Below the pieces are notes generated by a model that worked only from the letters and a program-made list of their open reading frames with translations, searched no databases and was not told where the DNA came from. A DNA stretch of 7,064 nt from CBDUUP01 sp965370435 (GTDB lineage Bacteria > Chloroflexota > Anaerolineae > Anaerolineales > UBA11579). Shown piece after piece: positions 6,679-7,064 of this stretch. A program made the translations under genes and the position numbers. Position 1 is the first letter of the stretch. Every line of letters begins with the position of its first letter. The DNA is taken from positions 1-7,064 of the forward strand of contig CBDUUP010000244.1 in the NCBI GenBank assembly GCA_965370435.1. The letters are read 5' to 3'.

Positions 6679-7064
6679 CTACGGTTTGATTTGCAGGTCT
6701 GCCTGCCTAAATTCCTCAGGCCAGACGACCACCTTGTTGCCATCCATGTATTGAAGCACAAAGTAGGTAAAGTAGCCTGTGCCGACAACCGGGTCAGGCG
6801 CTGTTTCCGGCGTGTATTTATACATGGGTTGTACTATGCCATCCGTGAAAGTGAACTCTCCAGTTTGGATGCTCTCCTGGCCGAAGCTGTACAGAGTCTG
6901 GCTGTTCAATTCGCCATCCTGTTCTAAAGTCGCCTGGGCAACCTGGATGAAAAAGTTGGCCGCGTCATAGGCAATCCCGGCGCCTATTGGGCTGGGAGCA
7001 ACGCCCCACCTGGTCTCATACTCCTGGGCAAATGCTTTCCCCTCGTCAGTCACCCAGGGAGGAA
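6679..7064 (-). CDS. ABC-type branched-chain amino acid (Liv-type) substrate-binding protein, C-terminal part
   Basis: The frame is open at the right edge; only the last 127 or so residues are visible of a family normally about 380-430 long. The signal peptide and the first lobe lie outside. The visible part has the character of the Peripla_BP_6 family: GAGIAYDAANFFIQVAQ, an amphipathic helix, then GEFTFTDGIVQPMYKY and the ending YFVLQYMDGNKVVVWP, which matches the final hinge-and-strand segment where these proteins typically read W/Y-x-DGK-x-V-WP. The family binds amino acids, amides, urea or other small polar ligands outside the membrane and delivers them to an ABC permease. Here the next gene downstream is a sensor kinase, 65 bases away and in the same direction, so the protein may serve in sensing. 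Whether permease genes lie upstream cannot be seen. The GTG at 7053 is an internal Val codon, since the frame continues upstream as Pro-Pro-Trp. Confidence 0.85.
   Translation of the reverse strand, partial: PPWVTDEGKAFAQEYETRWGVAPSPIGAGIAYDAANFFIQVAQATLEQDGELNSQTLYSFGQESIQTGEFTFTDGIVQPMYKYTPETAPDPVVGTGYFTYFVLQYMDGNKVVVWPEEFRQADLQIKP

Noticed and set aside
7051..7053. GTG at 7053 (minus strand) as the start of a 124-residue protein.
   Set aside because: The frame continues to the edge and the protein aligns in character with only the C-terminal third of a binding protein, so the codon is internal.

Overview
The window looks like a piece of a bacterial chromosome of moderate G+C, slightly above 50% by eye. 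It holds two gene groups that point at each other and meet in a 140-base gap at 1759-1898. Coding density is high and no mobile element, RNA gene or CRISPR array is visible. The style of the large hybrid kinase (Cache-HAMP-GAF-HisKA-HATPase-REC plus a helical tail), next to a Liv-type binding protein and a REC-PAS-GGDEF regulator, recalls Chloroflexota (Anaerolineae-like) or cyanobacteria. This is an impression from family knowledge, not a demonstrated assignment.

Left, plus strand (1-1758): the C-terminal two thirds of an ornithine cyclodeaminase/mu-crystallin family enzyme, cut by the window edge. After 25 bases comes a complete fold-type I PLP aminotransferase of 376 residues with its own Shine-Dalgarno sequence. 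The pair probably belongs to an amino-acid-derivative pathway whose other genes lie to the left. The cyclodeaminase has sequence character of the EutC (ectoine utilisation) branch, but the substrate cannot be fixed from this window.

Right, minus strand (7064 down to 1899): three genes in one direction. They are the C-terminal end of a branched-chain-amino-acid-type ABC substrate-binding protein, a 1123-residue membrane hybrid histidine kinase (65 bases downstream), and a 440-residue REC-PAS-GGDEF response regulator/diguanylate cyclase (20 bases downstream). All catalytic motifs of the kinase and the cyclase are intact. The simplest reading is a signalling operon: an extracytoplasmic binding protein and/or the kinase Cache domain senses a small molecule, the kinase phosphorylates the regulator, and the regulator changes cyclic-di-GMP. 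Its promoter must lie beyond the right edge.

The points most worth a second look are the binding protein-kinase-cyclase arrangement, the histidine-free helical tail after the kinase receiver domain with no HPt domain in view, a small hairpin sitting directly before the kinase start codon, and the unassigned cyclodeaminase-aminotransferase pair. I see no wholly new system; these are unusual combinations of known parts.
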